Source: Entoloma clypeatum (taxonomy: Eukaryota; Basidiomycota; Agaricomycetes; Agaricales; Entolomataceae). Taken from it: DNA of 64,000 bases. The notes below the pieces were generated by a model, which made no database searches, was not told the origin of the DNA, and was given only the letters and a program-made list of their open reading frames with translations. This document shows positions 1-11,680 of this stretch, piece after piece (position 1 is the first letter of the stretch; each line of letters begins with the position of its first letter). A program made the position numbers and the translations under genes. Location: NCBI GenBank assembly GCA_963565915.1, contig OY751486.1, positions 3,844,001-3,908,000 on the forward strand, read 5' to 3'.

Positions 1-1809
1 CACCTCCTGCCCTGGCTCTACGACACTCACGGCACCCGCTGCATCCCTGGCCCCTTTATCGCTAAATTCTCCGACATATGGCTAGGTCTCGTCGCAAAGG
101 ATGGTCACCGTTCCGAAGTCGTCCACAAGCTGCACCTCAAACACGGTATCTTTCAACTTTCGACTGTGGTTACACGCGGCTCATCCATCTCCCCAGGTCC
201 CATGGTCCGTCTGGCCCCAAATCACATCTCCATCACCGACCCCGAAGCCCTCGGTATCATCTACGGCCATGGAAATGGTGCCCTCAAGTCCAAGTTCTAC
301 GACGCCTTCGTGTCCATACGGCGTGGCGTTTTCAACACCCGCGACCGAGCCGAACATGCGCGAAAGCGCAAGATCATCTCCCACATCTTCTCTCAAAAGA
401 GCGTCGTCGAGTTCGAGCCGCATATCAATCTCCACATCAACTCCCTCATCAAGCAGTGGGACCGCCTATGTGACTCCGCCTTCAAGGGTGGCTCTGGAAC
501 GGAGGGCGAGGGCTGGCGCGGCGCGGATGGGTACCTGTGGCTCGACTGTCTTCCTTGTACGTGCTCGCCGCACCATTTCATCCTACGTTTCAATGCATCC
601 CTCAACACAGGGGTCAACTACCTTGCCTTTGATATCGTCGGTGATCTTGCCTTTGGTGTTCCTTTTGGCATGATCAACGCAGCCCGGGACATGGCCCAGG
701 TCCCCAAGAACCAGGCGGACGTCATGAACGCCTATGGCCAGAAAGACGCCCAGGTCGAGTCCGCCGAGATTCCCGCCGTCAAGATTCTGAACGGCCGCGG
801 CGAGTACTCGATGGCCATGGGTGTACTCCCCGGGTATTGGCGCCCCGTTGCGCGCCTCATTCCGTGGTATAGGCGCGGCTCCGCTGATGTCAAGGCCCTC
901 GCTGGCATCGCCATTATGGCGGTTATGAAACGCCTCGGGAGCCCGACGGACCGGGTGGACCTGCTGAGCAAGCTCCAGGAGGGGCGGGATAGCAATGGGA
1001 ACCCCATGGGGAGGGAGGAGCTGACGGCGGAAGCGCTGACGCTTTTGATTGCTGGGTCAGATACGACGTCCAAGTATGTCTGCCTTGACCACGTCTGTTG
1101 CGAAGCTTGCGGCTGATGCATTAATCTACAGCTCGACCTGCGCCATCATATATCACCTCGCGCACAACCCGGTTGTTCAGCACAAGCTGCAGGCCTACCT
1201 CGACGAGCACCTCGGCTCGGAAGATCTCACTGTCGCGACCGCTGACCAGGTCAAGCAGCTGCCTTACCTCGACGCATGCATCAACGAGGCGCTCCGTATT
1301 CACTCTACCTCCGCCCTTGGCCTCCCACGCATCGTCCCCGAGGGCGGTCTGGTTATCTGTGGTAAAGACTTCCCTGAGGGTACCGTCGTGAGTGTTCCGA
1401 GCTTCTCGATACACCGCGACAAGCAGGTCTGGGGAGAGGACGTCGATGCGTACAGGCCCGAGAGATGGATGGAGGGAGATTCGAATATGATGCAGAGGAC
1501 GTTCAATCCGTTTTCCGTTGGGCCGAGGTCAGTCCTTAGCGTCTGTCGTCTCTTGATTAATATCTCTGAGCTTCTTGCAGGGCATGTGTTGGAAGGAACT
1601 TGGCGATGCTGGAGCTGCAGATGATTGTCGCGTCGTTGTTGAGGAGGTACGAGTTTGTGTTGGAGAATCCTGATGAGGAGGTGCGGTTCCTTCGTTTCTT
1701 TTCTGATTTTGCGTATTGATTTCATTATTCACACCAGCTTGAGACACGCGAAGGGTTCTTGAGGAAACCCTTGAGATGCGACGTGGGCATCAAGCGCCGC
1801 GATCTTTGA
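1..1809 (+). CDS. Cytochrome P450, CYP53 (benzoate 4-monooxygenase)-like, 5' end cut by window
   Basis: Membrane-anchored haem monooxygenase; CYP53 enzymes para-hydroxylate benzoate and related aromatics with electrons from P450 reductase. About 511 residues are visible in six exons: 1-145, 197-556, 611-1073, 1132-1527, 1581-1680 and 1738-1809, with all phases agreeing. Motifs seen: proline-rich PGPF, I-helix AGSDTT, K-helix EALR, PERW, and haem loop FSVGPRACVG, whose Cys codon is just after the fourth intron. The CYP53 assignment rests on recalled family similarity around GPMVRLAPNH, FNTRDRAEHARKRK and NYLAFDIVGDLAFG. The start codon and membrane anchor lie upstream of the window. Substrate is inferred from family only. 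Confidence 0.9.
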
Positions 1810-2532
1810 GGCCGTTATTGAAGCCTCGCGCTTTTTTTCATGATACGATACTGCTGCAGGTTGTTACCATTATGTCGTCCTTTTCATGTGTACAGCAAAA
1901 CCACTCTTTTATAACTTATCTACAAACTACATATGTACTTGACATCTGACTTGGGGACAATTCATTGTTGGAGTTTTCTATCGGAGTAGACAGGATGTTT
2001 TTTTTCGACACATTCAATTGTTTTTGTTCATCCCTCAAACTTCAGCGATGCGCCCAGATCTGACCACGAGTCCAACTAACCCCTGACCTGTGTGTGGCAT
2101 GGTCTACCGAGGCATTCCCGCCTTTGGGGCCTCATAGATGCCGCCCATTTGAGACTTCCGTGCCGCCATGTTGGACGAGAGCGCGAGAGCTGTCTGGATG
2201 CCGCACATTCGTTGTGAGTACTTAGAGCCCCTCGAATATGTTCTTCCGCACGGCGTGTTTTGTATGATCACTCTTCACATGGCCTCACATCAGTTGTTCA
2301 CAGCTATTGTTCCTGTTCGGGACCGCTGCGGTAATAGGCACTATCTATAGAAGATCAATCCCCTGGTGACATGCGGGGCATTCTACTGGTCCACTCTGCT
2401 AGAGCTCTGAAGACTGCACCGTCACAAGGGGAACGACTGGCCCTCCAGGTGTCTACGCTGCGACGCGTCCATCCGGCCATCTTCCTCGCTAGACCCCATG
2501 TGCCTCTGCATCACCCGATTTAAAGCCTCTGA
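1810..2532. other. Intergenic, no gene recognised
   Basis: P450 3' flank and upstream region of the next plus-strand gene. A 60-codon plus ORF at 2168-2350 has no recognisable features and I do not call it. Confidence 0.5.
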
Positions 2533-3440
2533 ATGCCTATCACACTCACAGAGTCAACGCCAACACCTATCCCACCGATGACTACCATCATAACCACGTC
2601 GTTTCCCACATTGACCACACCTTTGTCGTCCTCATCCTCTTCACCGACGCCAACTCAAACCTACAATGACAGTTTCAACGCAACGACCTCCCCCCCACTC
2701 ATCCTTGCCGTCCTCTCCATCAGCCTTTTCGCATGCTCCATGCTCGGCGTCTTTGCTTGGCGTCGCGTACAATACGCACGCGGGCTGTTGCCGCCCCTGC
2801 CCCCGAGCCGCGAACACGGGGTGATGATATGGGGAGGGCTGGGAGGAGGAATGGGAGCGGGAGCGAGAAGGAATGGCGGAGGGCAACAAGGACTCGGGGA
2901 AACGCCGAAACTTTGGGATTTGAAGACCATCTTCACAGGGGGGGGAAGGAAGAGGGAGAAAGATTATCGGGAGGTTGCCGGATGGGATGATATCATGGTT
3001 TGTATACCATTTCACCTTCCAACGGCCTTCTGATGGATCTACTATCATAGCCGATCTCTGTCATGATCACACCCGATAAGAATGCTGGTTTGAGTCCGGA
3101 GGGAGCCATGGGCACAAATTCGAACACTGCCAATACTCCTCATGCTGCGTTCTATGCGTGGTTCGACGCCCCGATTTTGGACAACCATTTCGGGTGCCGG
3201 CATCCAAGAGAACCTGATGTTGAGAAAAAAGTTCTCGATACGAATGCGCCACCTGGGACTCGGATGGCTGAGCGCATACAGGTTGCTGTTGCTATTGCGA
3301 TGCCGACCTTGTCTGACCCTCACAGACCTCGGGGATCCACTGCAGTAATGAATAATGACCGTGACGATGACGACTGGACGAGACCCGTTGCATACACCCT
3401 AGGATTCTATGATCGTCCATGGAAGCGGGAAGATGGATGA
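2533..3440 (+). CDS. Single-pass membrane protein with Ser/Thr/Pro-rich ectodomain, unknown function
   Basis: Two exons, 2533-2997 and 3051-3440, joined in phase 0 across a 53-bp intron; about 284 residues. The N-terminal ~55 residues are rich in Ser, Thr and Pro, consistent with an O-glycosylated exterior. One hydrophobic segment (about 57-77, LILAVLSISLFACSMLGVFAW) precedes a basic stop-transfer (RRVQYARG). The cytoplasmic part has a glycine-rich stretch, a KLWDL motif and an acidic-basic tail. Similar short proteins with a KLWDL/W-D-I pattern are common in basidiomycetes, from memory, and have no assigned role. There is no obvious cleavable signal, so the topology is inferred. Confidence 0.65.
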
Positions 3441-4133
3441 GAGATGTACGTATGTTGGGGCATTTTTCCCTTCTATCATTCACGATGTACTTTTATAATG
3501 TAAAAACATGATCCCGATCCTCTGTGCAATCTATCACAGGGACGTCTTTCATCAGGATGATATTGTAATTGTAAATATCAACCAGCCTAGATAGATGCAT
3601 GGGTGAGTTATGGTCAACACAGAGTGGAACAGCTAAGCATCACGGGCTAGGTAATGTCCTTCAGCGGCCCTTTTTGATCCATTGGCCGCAGTGTGTCTTG
3701 ATCAACGTTTCTTTTTTCTTCAACTTGATGGCATAATATGGGGTTCTCAACCCAAGGAAACATGGGCGCGGCTCTAGCTCTCTAAACTTGATGTCTAATA
3801 TCGATAAGGCAGTGATATTATGAATCGGATTTTCTGTGTTCAAAAATATCAAAAAATGAGCATACCGTACACAAAGGGCAGACTTACACGACGCGCAATG
3901 AAAGAAAATAATCGGAAGTAATGGTAATGCTCTGCACCACGGTGGCCGATAAGGGTATCGCATACGATTCAAAACGTCCATGAAAACTGTTATATTTTCG
4001 ACATTTGTTGTTCTCGATGATAACGGGGAAGATATGCACTAATGAGCCGGAAATAATAAGTCGCGGTGATCGCGATAGAGGGGAAAGGGACGAACCATCC
4101 CAGGCAATGAATCATTTTTGTTCAGGTCCCTCC
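3441..4133. other. Intergenic, no gene recognised
   Basis: Space between a plus-strand and a minus-strand gene (convergent). AT-rich; a 106-codon minus ORF at 3661-3981 has no recognisable domain. Confidence 0.5.
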
Positions 4134-4697
4134 TCACCTGGGCTGCCACAGCGTCAAGATACATCCCTCCCCATACTCTGTCACCGACTTTGAGATGACA
4201 GTCAATCCCCCAAACCCTGTGTGGCTTAACAAACAATCCACCCTCAACAACCCACAAGCACGCATTCCGGGGGGGTCCAGCGCGACCCTCCAGCGCGCAT
4301 CAAACACTGCACTTATGCGCTGCTGATGTTTCGCGCATATCCGATCCCACTCTGGGTGCGTCAGCTGCTTCTGCAAGCAAGCGTGGATCGCGTTCAAGAC
4401 ATCCAGGACGGTTACTACCTCTTCTTCCGTGCTCGCAACGGCTGTGATTAACCAAGGTTCGGGAAAGAAGCCGCATGTTATGCGAAGCGATTGGACCGGT
4501 GGAGTCGTCGCAGGGTGGATAAGTTCGAAGTCGGTGAGGGCGCCACTGCTCAGCGAGGTGACATCTCTGACTCCTCCGGGCGAGGGTGCTTCGCGCAGGT
4601 CCCAGAGGATGGAAGTGCAATGGCCTTGGACCACCTCATGCTGGTAGTACCGGAGGAGTGGGTGTAGGACAAGATCAGTCCCAGGTCGATCGGACAT
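4134..4697 (-). CDS. DUF6699-like basidiomycete protein
   Basis: Uninterrupted 187-residue frame. The pattern resembles the DUF6699 domain of Agaricomycetes: an N-terminal L-HPLLRYY segment, an ILWDLREAP strand, an ATTPPVQSLRITC stretch, a W-I-V segment, VVTVLDVLNAIHACLQ, and a late RVDCLL...FGGL motif. The function of this family is unknown. The start is the first ATG of the frame; an upstream exon cannot be excluded because no strong landmark marks the N-terminus. The assignment rests on remembered family pattern, not on a search. Confidence 0.55.
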   Translation of the reverse strand: MSDRPGTDLVLHPLLRYYQHEVVQGHCTSILWDLREAPSPGGVRDVTSLSSGALTDFELIHPATTPPVQSLRITCGFFPEPWLITAVASTEEEVVTVLDVLNAIHACLQKQLTHPEWDRICAKHQQRISAVFDARWRVALDPPGMRACGLLRVDCLLSHTGFGGLTVISKSVTEYGEGCILTLWQPR

Positions 4698-6686
4698 CTC
4701 TGTTCGCGCTGAAAGAGCCCGGGGTTAGCTGCGTAGTTTATATGTTCAGAATTTTGGGAAGTTTGCGCTACCATCAAAGTGGAGGGAATCGCGTTTTTGT
4801 ATCCGCGGCACTCATACCTAAATGGGATGGACAGCCGCAAAAACCCGCAGTAGAGGAGGGTACATGTCATACTAGCCACCGGAAGTAATGCACAGGGTGT
4901 TCCGGCTTTTCCTCCATCGTGTGGACTGCAATTTCTTTGTCTTGATGAATCGGAAAGTCGGTGTATCCGACACACTGCCTCGTTTCTAGAAAGACCACAG
5001 CAGACAACACCCAAAGATACGGTTCGCAGGAAGTTCATCAATGATGGATTGTGTAGGCAGTGTCGGATTTCGCGTGTCGTAGACGATGAGCTTTGCATAA
5101 ACATACCTAGCAAGGTCCAACGTTTGGGAGAGCATCAGTACCAGCAAAGAAGGCAGTGGCGCGAACATCCCCTTCCAGCCCCTCATCGATGATACGTCTG
5201 ATGGCCATCATTATGACTGAAAATGACTCGAGATAAGTAGCTTGAGATGCCGCTGATCAGTACTTGACCGCTCTTTGATATGATCGCCGGATTGCAAGCC
5301 ACATACTATGCAATTGAGCACAAGCACGGAGAACGGTATAGAAAGCAATACATACCATGCCGGTATAGCAATCACCAATTCTATGAAGCTGTGTATACTT
5401 GGTGGATACGAACTGCGCTGAGGGCTTTCAGGAACATGCGAGGTTTTCCGAAACACAAAGAAGTAATGGTCGTATTTCTTGGCGGCTTTTGAAGAGGTTT
5501 GGCTTCCGGCTCGAGGACACGAGACCTTGAAACTGGAGGATAGAGGATCATCAAGGCACATCAACAGTGAAATATACCTCCTTTCATCATCATCGCGAGT
5601 GCCGCACTGCACTGCACGGGTTATGGTGGCGTTGTGAATGAATAGACCTGAATCAAGCTTGACAACCGAACATGACATCCGACCTGTACAATCAAAAGAG
5701 CCGTAATCATCATGCGAGAAAATCGCACGTCCACCAGGAGTAGACATTGTACAGATAACCAAGATGCATCGAATGAAGGGCGCATTGGAAGCACAATCAA
5801 ACCAGGGTTAACATGGCTGTCCAGCTTTTCGACTTGGGAGGCGGTACATCTCACGACCTTCTTCCCAGTTAAGAACTTGCCATAACAACATACTTGAGCG
5901 CTTGCCATGCTTAGTGATGCCCCATGTCACGAAACTCACGAAACGCTGCCGACTGCTTCGATAAGCTCTTCTGCTCGGGGTTTCAACGACGCACGTGGAA
6001 TTAGGAATGACGGAGTGCGGTCTCGTCTCATTACTTCTGGAACGAAACTGTGATTATGTCGCTTCACAGAAGCTTAAAGACTACACCAATTGTGTGATGG
6101 TTGGATAGTAGAGATAGTAGACATCCTGAAATGATTCAGCCAGTGGAAAGATTCATGAACCCACATCACGATTTAGTAATCCCTTTCAAGGTGAGGGTCC
6201 TCATGGAATCTGCACGAGACTTCACGATCCTACAATCGTTTCGAAGAACGCGAAAACATCGCCAATGAGGCAGCAGGCGACAAGAACTACTGCCGTGATA
6301 ATGTTCACGGCTCAGGGACCGATGAAACAATCATCGCGTTGATCAAAACCGATAACCTGAAAAACTCCTCAAGGCATCTGGAATGGGGGTCATGAGCCCG
6401 ATTCCACCCCAACGGCAACTTAAACTTACGATGTGACGCCCCATGATGGGCTGAGGCCACTGTCGCATGTGCGTCTTGTTTTGCGATGATCTTGGTACTT
6501 ATGGATATCAAAGACCCAGGTTAGGAACTACAAGCATTCAAAAAAAGGGTGGCTTCAGGAATCGGATTGCTAACAGATAAGATTGGTGTGGTTTCAGCTT
6601 CTAGAAACATTACCATTAATACATATCTGGTCTACATGCAATAAAATGCGGCTTCATGAAGATTGAAGCTTGAAGTCCGAGAGAAA
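4698..6686. other. Intergenic, possible decayed membrane-protein gene, unresolved
   Basis: Nearly 2 kb without a confident gene. Minus-strand frames at 4986-5186, 5211-5762 and 5621-5908 are short, hydrophobic in places and in different frames. I could not join them with splice sites into a convincing protein. They may be a remnant or chance frames. Confidence 0.35.
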
Positions 6687-9600
6687 TTACAAAGAGATTC
6701 GGTCCATGAATCTTGCGAAGGACATGGTCTGTACATGTTCCAATCTTGTCGACTCGTCGCCCAACAGAGGCTGTACCTTCGACTGTTAAAATTTAACAAC
6801 TTCAACAAATACAAGCCAGGAAGGTGATCACTCACCAAGACCAGCGGCTGAACCTTATCCACCTGTGCTACCAACTCAGAGACCATCTCCGCAAGAGCTG
6901 CACTCCGTCGCACATCGTTGGCGTCTCTCAGAACGTCCGGAAGGATGCCGATGAGCTTGGGCACGCTCTTTGACAACTCCTCGATTTCAGTCCTTTGATG
7001 TGCATCTGGCACGGCCTCCTCAGCCTGCGCTTCGAGGAGTTCTGGTAACCGAGTCATGATCTGGACATAATCCAAAAAGACCTAGGATGTGGAGTCAAGA
7101 ATTTGACAGTGCTTTTGGAAAAGGAACTGGCCAACATACCTTCCCGCGAAGATGCCAGCCATCGACTTGTCGCCCAACGAATTTGTTGAACAGACTCTTC
7201 AATAGCTCAAGGTCTCGGCGAAGGACCGCTTCAGGTGCGAGCTCCAGGACAGCAAGGTCGTGTGCAAGGTTGTATGATCCTGCAGACAGGAAGAGCATGT
7301 ATGCATCGTAAATTTCGCCATTGTCCAATGCATAGAGGCCCTAACGAGAACGAATAAAAACCCCGGTGATTTGAAACAAGCACATAACCATCACCTTCGC
7401 TTCATTGACCCATTCCATGGGAATTTTGAGGCTCCCTACAATTCCTCTTGTCATCCATTCATCGAGTTTGGGAGCAGACCGTGTCAAAAGGTCCTTGATG
7501 GCCTTCTCTCGCCTGTACAAAAGGTTTTAATTAGTGTGGGCGCCTCCCCAGCATACATGTACTGACCCAGCAGACCCCTCAATGTGCAAAAGTACAAATA
7601 CCGCTTCCTGGATCAGGCCCAGCTCTTCCAGTTGGAATGCATAGCTGCTGGTCAAGAGATCGGCACTAGGACTGTGCCCCTCCGTCTCCTCGCTCTCTTC
7701 ATCTTCCGCAAGAGAGCTGTCCAACCAGTTATTCCGGCTGCGACGGTCAGGATCCGCGCGATCGGCAAAGTCTCGTATCCTCATACACCGTGACAGGATG
7801 ATGTATAGATGCCATGGCAAAGTGTAGTCCACCGGAGAAGGGCTGAACGATAGCGGGGTCAGAGTATGCGAAAGCGAGCGCGCAGGTTCGGCGTGAAGAC
7901 GTATCAGGGAAAAAAGTCCATCAGGAGTAACGGATGCGGAGGGGACATTCCACTGAGAGGGTGACGACGACTGCTCCGAATACCATGGCAGAGGACGTGC
8001 GACTCGTCGTGGAGCGCTCCTGGTAAGCTGATCATACGCTTGGAATGCCTGGGCAATGGTAGCATCAATGGGTTCCGAGAACCAAAGATGTAGCCCAAAT
8101 ATGCGCTTCCAGTCAAGACCCTTGAGGACATCAACATCTGAACATTTCTCCAATCCACCACCTTTTGACCCCTCTACCACGCTGTCCACTACCCCCGCCA
8201 AAAGTGCGTATATCTTCCGGACACCCCCGTCAATGTGAGCATCTATCCTCTGGTCTTTCCAAATTTGCGACTGCTCCTTCAAATCCTCGCGGAACTCCCA
8301 ATCTCCTCCTGCCTGAGATATCAGGGTTGCAAGCTTGAAGTATCCCCCGTCCGTAGCAGCTTTCACGGCCTTTTCTGTCTGGTTTCCAGTGAGGAGGGTG
8401 AACGCGGTGTTGGGCACGTCGGCTGAAGGGTCAGCGCGTAGATCTGCTTCCACAGCGGGGTTGACGGCGTCTTCGAGCCACGTTGATAGCGCAGCTTTCC
8501 TTCGGAGAGCATATACACGATTTCGGATATCAGTTGTGACGGATTTGCCGAGCCGGAGGTCGATCTCGTCGAAGAGAGCTTGTCCGAGTCGAAATAGAGA
8601 CGCCTCGTATGACCGGTCCGCCGACGGAAATAGCGACGTGAAGGAAGAGAAATTAAGGGATCGGGAAGGACTGGCAAACGGGACCCCGTCCTCATCAGGT
8701 GTGATAGGTGAGTTGGACAGGTGATGCTGAAGGAGTTTGGCAGAGCGGGAAGATGCCTGCGTAGCGGCGGAAAACAGTGGTATTATGGTCTTGTTGATGG
8801 TAGAAGAGTTCGCAGATGATTTTCTGAGATTGTCAATGTCATCAGAGATATGACAAATGGCAGACAAGAAAACGAACATACGGTGTAGAGGATGGACCAC
8901 ATAATGACCCCAGGTGGACCAACGTACCACCCGGCCCCCATCCCACACGGAATGAGCGACCTAATGAGAGTCCTGCGTCGAACGCGGCGCCTTCATTCCC
9001 TTTAACTGCGGATTCGGAACTTCCGACCCGGGCATATTTTCTCGATGGTCGGTAGATGGGGGGTTCAATGTCATGGGCGAAGGATGCTCGCTAGAGTCCA
9101 ATACATCAGTGGTGCCACCAGACGAATATATGACGAGTAACAATACATACCTCCCGAGAGTCGATACGTAGACCATCCCCGTCCGAATCGCGGCTATGTT
9201 TTCTGTTAAGTTGCTGGAGTGGAACGCGTAGAATTGTGCGGCTTGGTTGGCCGGTTTGGTTCAAAATTTTGAGCGCAGCAGCTTCTTCCGGCATGCGGAA
9301 AAGTGAAGTCTGCATTACATGCATCTTCTGAGCGTCGACGCCGATTTGTTGAGCCCATGGTATTATAGTTGTTCTGGGCGGCGGAGACGGGCGAGATGAG
9401 GCGGGCGAGACCCGTACATGGGGTCCTCTACCGTCCTCGACTTCGTGCGCGTAGCGGATCTCTCCGTCCTCGTCCTCAACGAATGCATTCTTGTTGGCTT
9501 TCCGTGTCCGCGATTGCGAAGGCAGGAGGTCGTCTTCACGCATCACGTCGTCAGAGGAATCTGAGCCGGTGGATTCCTGCTCGCTCTCGCTTTCATCCTG

Positions 9601-9696
9601 TGCTTCTTGTTCTTCTTCGCGTTTCGATTCAGTTTCTGGTTCCGACGCAGAATCGCTTTCGCCGCTGTCACTGGCGTATGCGCGAAAGCGGGCCAT
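6687..9696 (-). CDS. Nucleoporin Nup96 (Nup145C-like), Y-complex scaffold
   Basis: Structural subunit of the Nup107-160/Nup84 Y-complex of the nuclear pore. Seven exons: 9151-9696, 8882-9090, 7567-8823, 7395-7512, 7140-7340, 6836-7081 and 6687-6782; phases agree and give 890 residues. The first ~110 residues are acidic and Ser-rich. WAQQIGVDAQKM and GRSFRVGWGPGGTLVH (about 226-241) match the conserved N-terminal Nup96 region. The alpha-solenoid follows, with LATLISQAGGD and DAHIDGGVRKIYALLAG. In many eukaryotes Nup96 is made by autoproteolysis of a Nup98-Nup96 precursor. Here the frame opens with its own ATG and no FG repeats or autoproteolytic domain precede it. Confidence 0.93.
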
Positions 9697-10027
9697 AGGG
9701 ATGTAATGGGATCACTGTTGGTGAGGTCGAAGGGAGGAAGGCCTTGATGTTGGTGACACACCAACAAACATGAAGTCTTCGCACAAGGTCAACTCTTCAC
9801 TCATCCTGAGTATCCTCCTGGATAGGTTGTGTATAAGAGGAAGGATCAGGCGAATAAACGCGACGAAATATCACAGGTTTTTTCAGTACCAACCCACACA
9901 ATCATTCACTAAGTACTATGGCAAACAGACAGAATGTGGACAACTCAGTGACATTTTCCAACTTGAACACGGCTTCCAAACGTTTGGGACGAGAAAGAGG
10001 CCACTGTATAGCGTCTCGCACAGTTAC
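9697..10027. other. Intergenic: Nup96 upstream region
   Basis: Holds the Nup96 promoter side and the 3' flank of the HAD gene, both minus strand. Overlapping short plus ORFs look like chance frames. Confidence 0.5.
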
Positions 10028-11002
10028 TTACTGCTTTAGCTCCTCCTCCACAGCTCGAGCCATATCTCCCAGCGTCTCGAACCGCCATCCCCAGCCAGCG
10101 TCCATCCCACCATCGTCTGGGCGGAACGCAGCACCCTGCCGATCGATCCAGACGCTGCGCACGCCGAGGCGCCGAGCAGGCTCGTGGTCGTGCAGGAGGC
10201 TCTGCGCAACGATGAGCGTACGTGATTTGATCTCGTCCAATGTCGGTACAGCGGCCGTATCCCCGCGCAACGATGACTCAGTGCGTATGGTCTCAAGAAC
10301 CTTGTCGAAGCCTTCGATCGCAGGCTTATACGCGCCTGTGTCTTGAGCGGTCATTATGAGGGAGAACGGGGACTTGGAGCTCGGCGTCTGCTGTGGAAGC
10401 CAAAGGTCGCGTGGGTGCGTGTTTGGTGAGGGGCGCCTGTAGATAGGTGATGATTGCTGAACGTCGGTAGACGGAGAGGTACCCTCCGCTAGATACCCGT
10501 GTGTATATGCAAATGAGACATGGTCAACGTTGGAAAGGACGATGAGCTTGAAATGAGCGGAAAGATCATGCAGTGCTTTGGAACTATCGGGGAATGGAGC
10601 CCAAAGTTTGATGGAGTCGCCGAAAATTGTGTGTGGATTGGAAGGAATAGATGAGGATGATGTCGTTGGGTCTGCCGCGTGCCTCCCCGGAATAGTCGCT
10701 GTAGGCACAGTGCCCGGACCGTCGAGGTTCGAATCACCTTCAGCAGCTATGAGACGCGCTTCAAGAAGCTCGTGGACCTTTGCGAGAAGATCTGAGTAGG
10801 GCAGGGATGGCTGCTGCGCTTGGAGATCACTCTCGACAGATAAGAAAGCTCGAAGAGCATCTCTTCGAGTCCAACCCGATGCAGAGGGGAATCGGGAAAG
10901 CAAGGGTTTGAGACCACTGTAAATCCCCGTTTCCCAGTCTGCCAGCGTACCATACACATCGAAGATCAGATATTTGTGGTCCACCAAGTGCACAGTCGAC
11001 AT
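10028..11002 (-). CDS. HAD-superfamily hydrolase, 2-haloacid dehalogenase type II-like
   Basis: Intronless, 324 residues. HAD motif I is FDVYGTLADW with the expected nucleophile Asp15. Motif II is IVLSNVD, motif III lysine is in DTGAYKPA, and motif IV/acidic region is LLHDHEPARRLGVRSVWIDR. This layout with an N-terminal DVYGTL fits the L-2-haloacid dehalogenase branch; in fungi many such proteins have unknown phosphatase or dehalogenase substrates. A low-complexity insert (about 95-125, Thr/Ser/Pro-rich) is unusual. Cytosolic, as no signal is seen. Substrate cannot be inferred. Confidence 0.88.
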   Translation of the reverse strand: MSTVHLVDHKYLIFDVYGTLADWETGIYSGLKPLLSRFPSASGWTRRDALRAFLSVESDLQAQQPSLPYSDLLAKVHELLEARLIAAEGDSNLDGPGTVPTATIPGRHAADPTTSSSSIPSNPHTIFGDSIKLWAPFPDSSKALHDLSAHFKLIVLSNVDHVSFAYTHGYLAEGTSPSTDVQQSSPIYRRPSPNTHPRDLWLPQQTPSSKSPFSLIMTAQDTGAYKPAIEGFDKVLETIRTESSLRGDTAAVPTLDEIKSRTLIVAQSLLHDHEPARRLGVRSVWIDRQGAAFRPDDGGMDAGWGWRFETLGDMARAVEEELKQ

Positions 11003-11680
11003 TTTGGTTCAGGATCAACCACCATAAGATTACATCAAGTCAAGTATCTTACCCCGTCAATTATCTGATCATCGAGCAGTTTGAGAAACTCGACAGCCAG
11101 CGAGTTATTTAGCTAAATAGAAAAGGCCCCCCTTACTGATCGCATAAGGGCTTGACGATGATCGTCAAGAGATTCAAAGAGGTACCACCATCGAACAATG
11201 CATCGTGGCTGGAACGCAACCCGCTTTTCGTTTGCTCAGCTGAGGCATTTCCTTATGCACCTTCGATGTCTATTCATCAAGCCACAAGCGCTCCAGGTAG
11301 CAGCCAGCAAGGGTGGCCAAATAGCGGGCAAGGAGGTTTTTTAGACTATGCTATAGAATCTGCATATGGCGAGTAACGTCGAGGAAAACTAGCTCCTCCA
11401 ATGCGGAATCGCCTTGGTGGGCCTCAGAGATATCCTTCAAGATTTGCGAAACCGACAAGAGAGGTTCAGTGGAGGAGTAATTCTTTGGCCAACTAGACAC
11501 TCCGACCTCCAGGAAGCGGAGATTTGGCGTTTGTCTCTTTGCAATTCATGGCGAGGGAAAATCAAATCAAAGTGGCAAAAGGAATCACCAGGATTGACAT
11601 CAGCCTCGGAAACATGCCATCCAATGGTGCATGGTGCAAAGCGGCTGAGATGTTCGTGACACTAATCGAGTGTGGATCTA
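11003..11680. other. Intergenic, no gene recognised
   Basis: Upstream flank of the HAD gene. Small frames on both strands show no recognisable domain; part may belong to the decayed F-box-like region next to it. Confidence 0.45.

Noticed and set aside
101..673. 190-codon plus ORF
   Set aside because: Out-of-frame shadow of the P450 exons; Ser-rich composition is due to base bias.
10725..10740. GGTTCGAATC, resembling a tRNA T-loop
   Set aside because: Lies inside the HAD coding frame and no acceptor stem or anticodon arm surrounds it.
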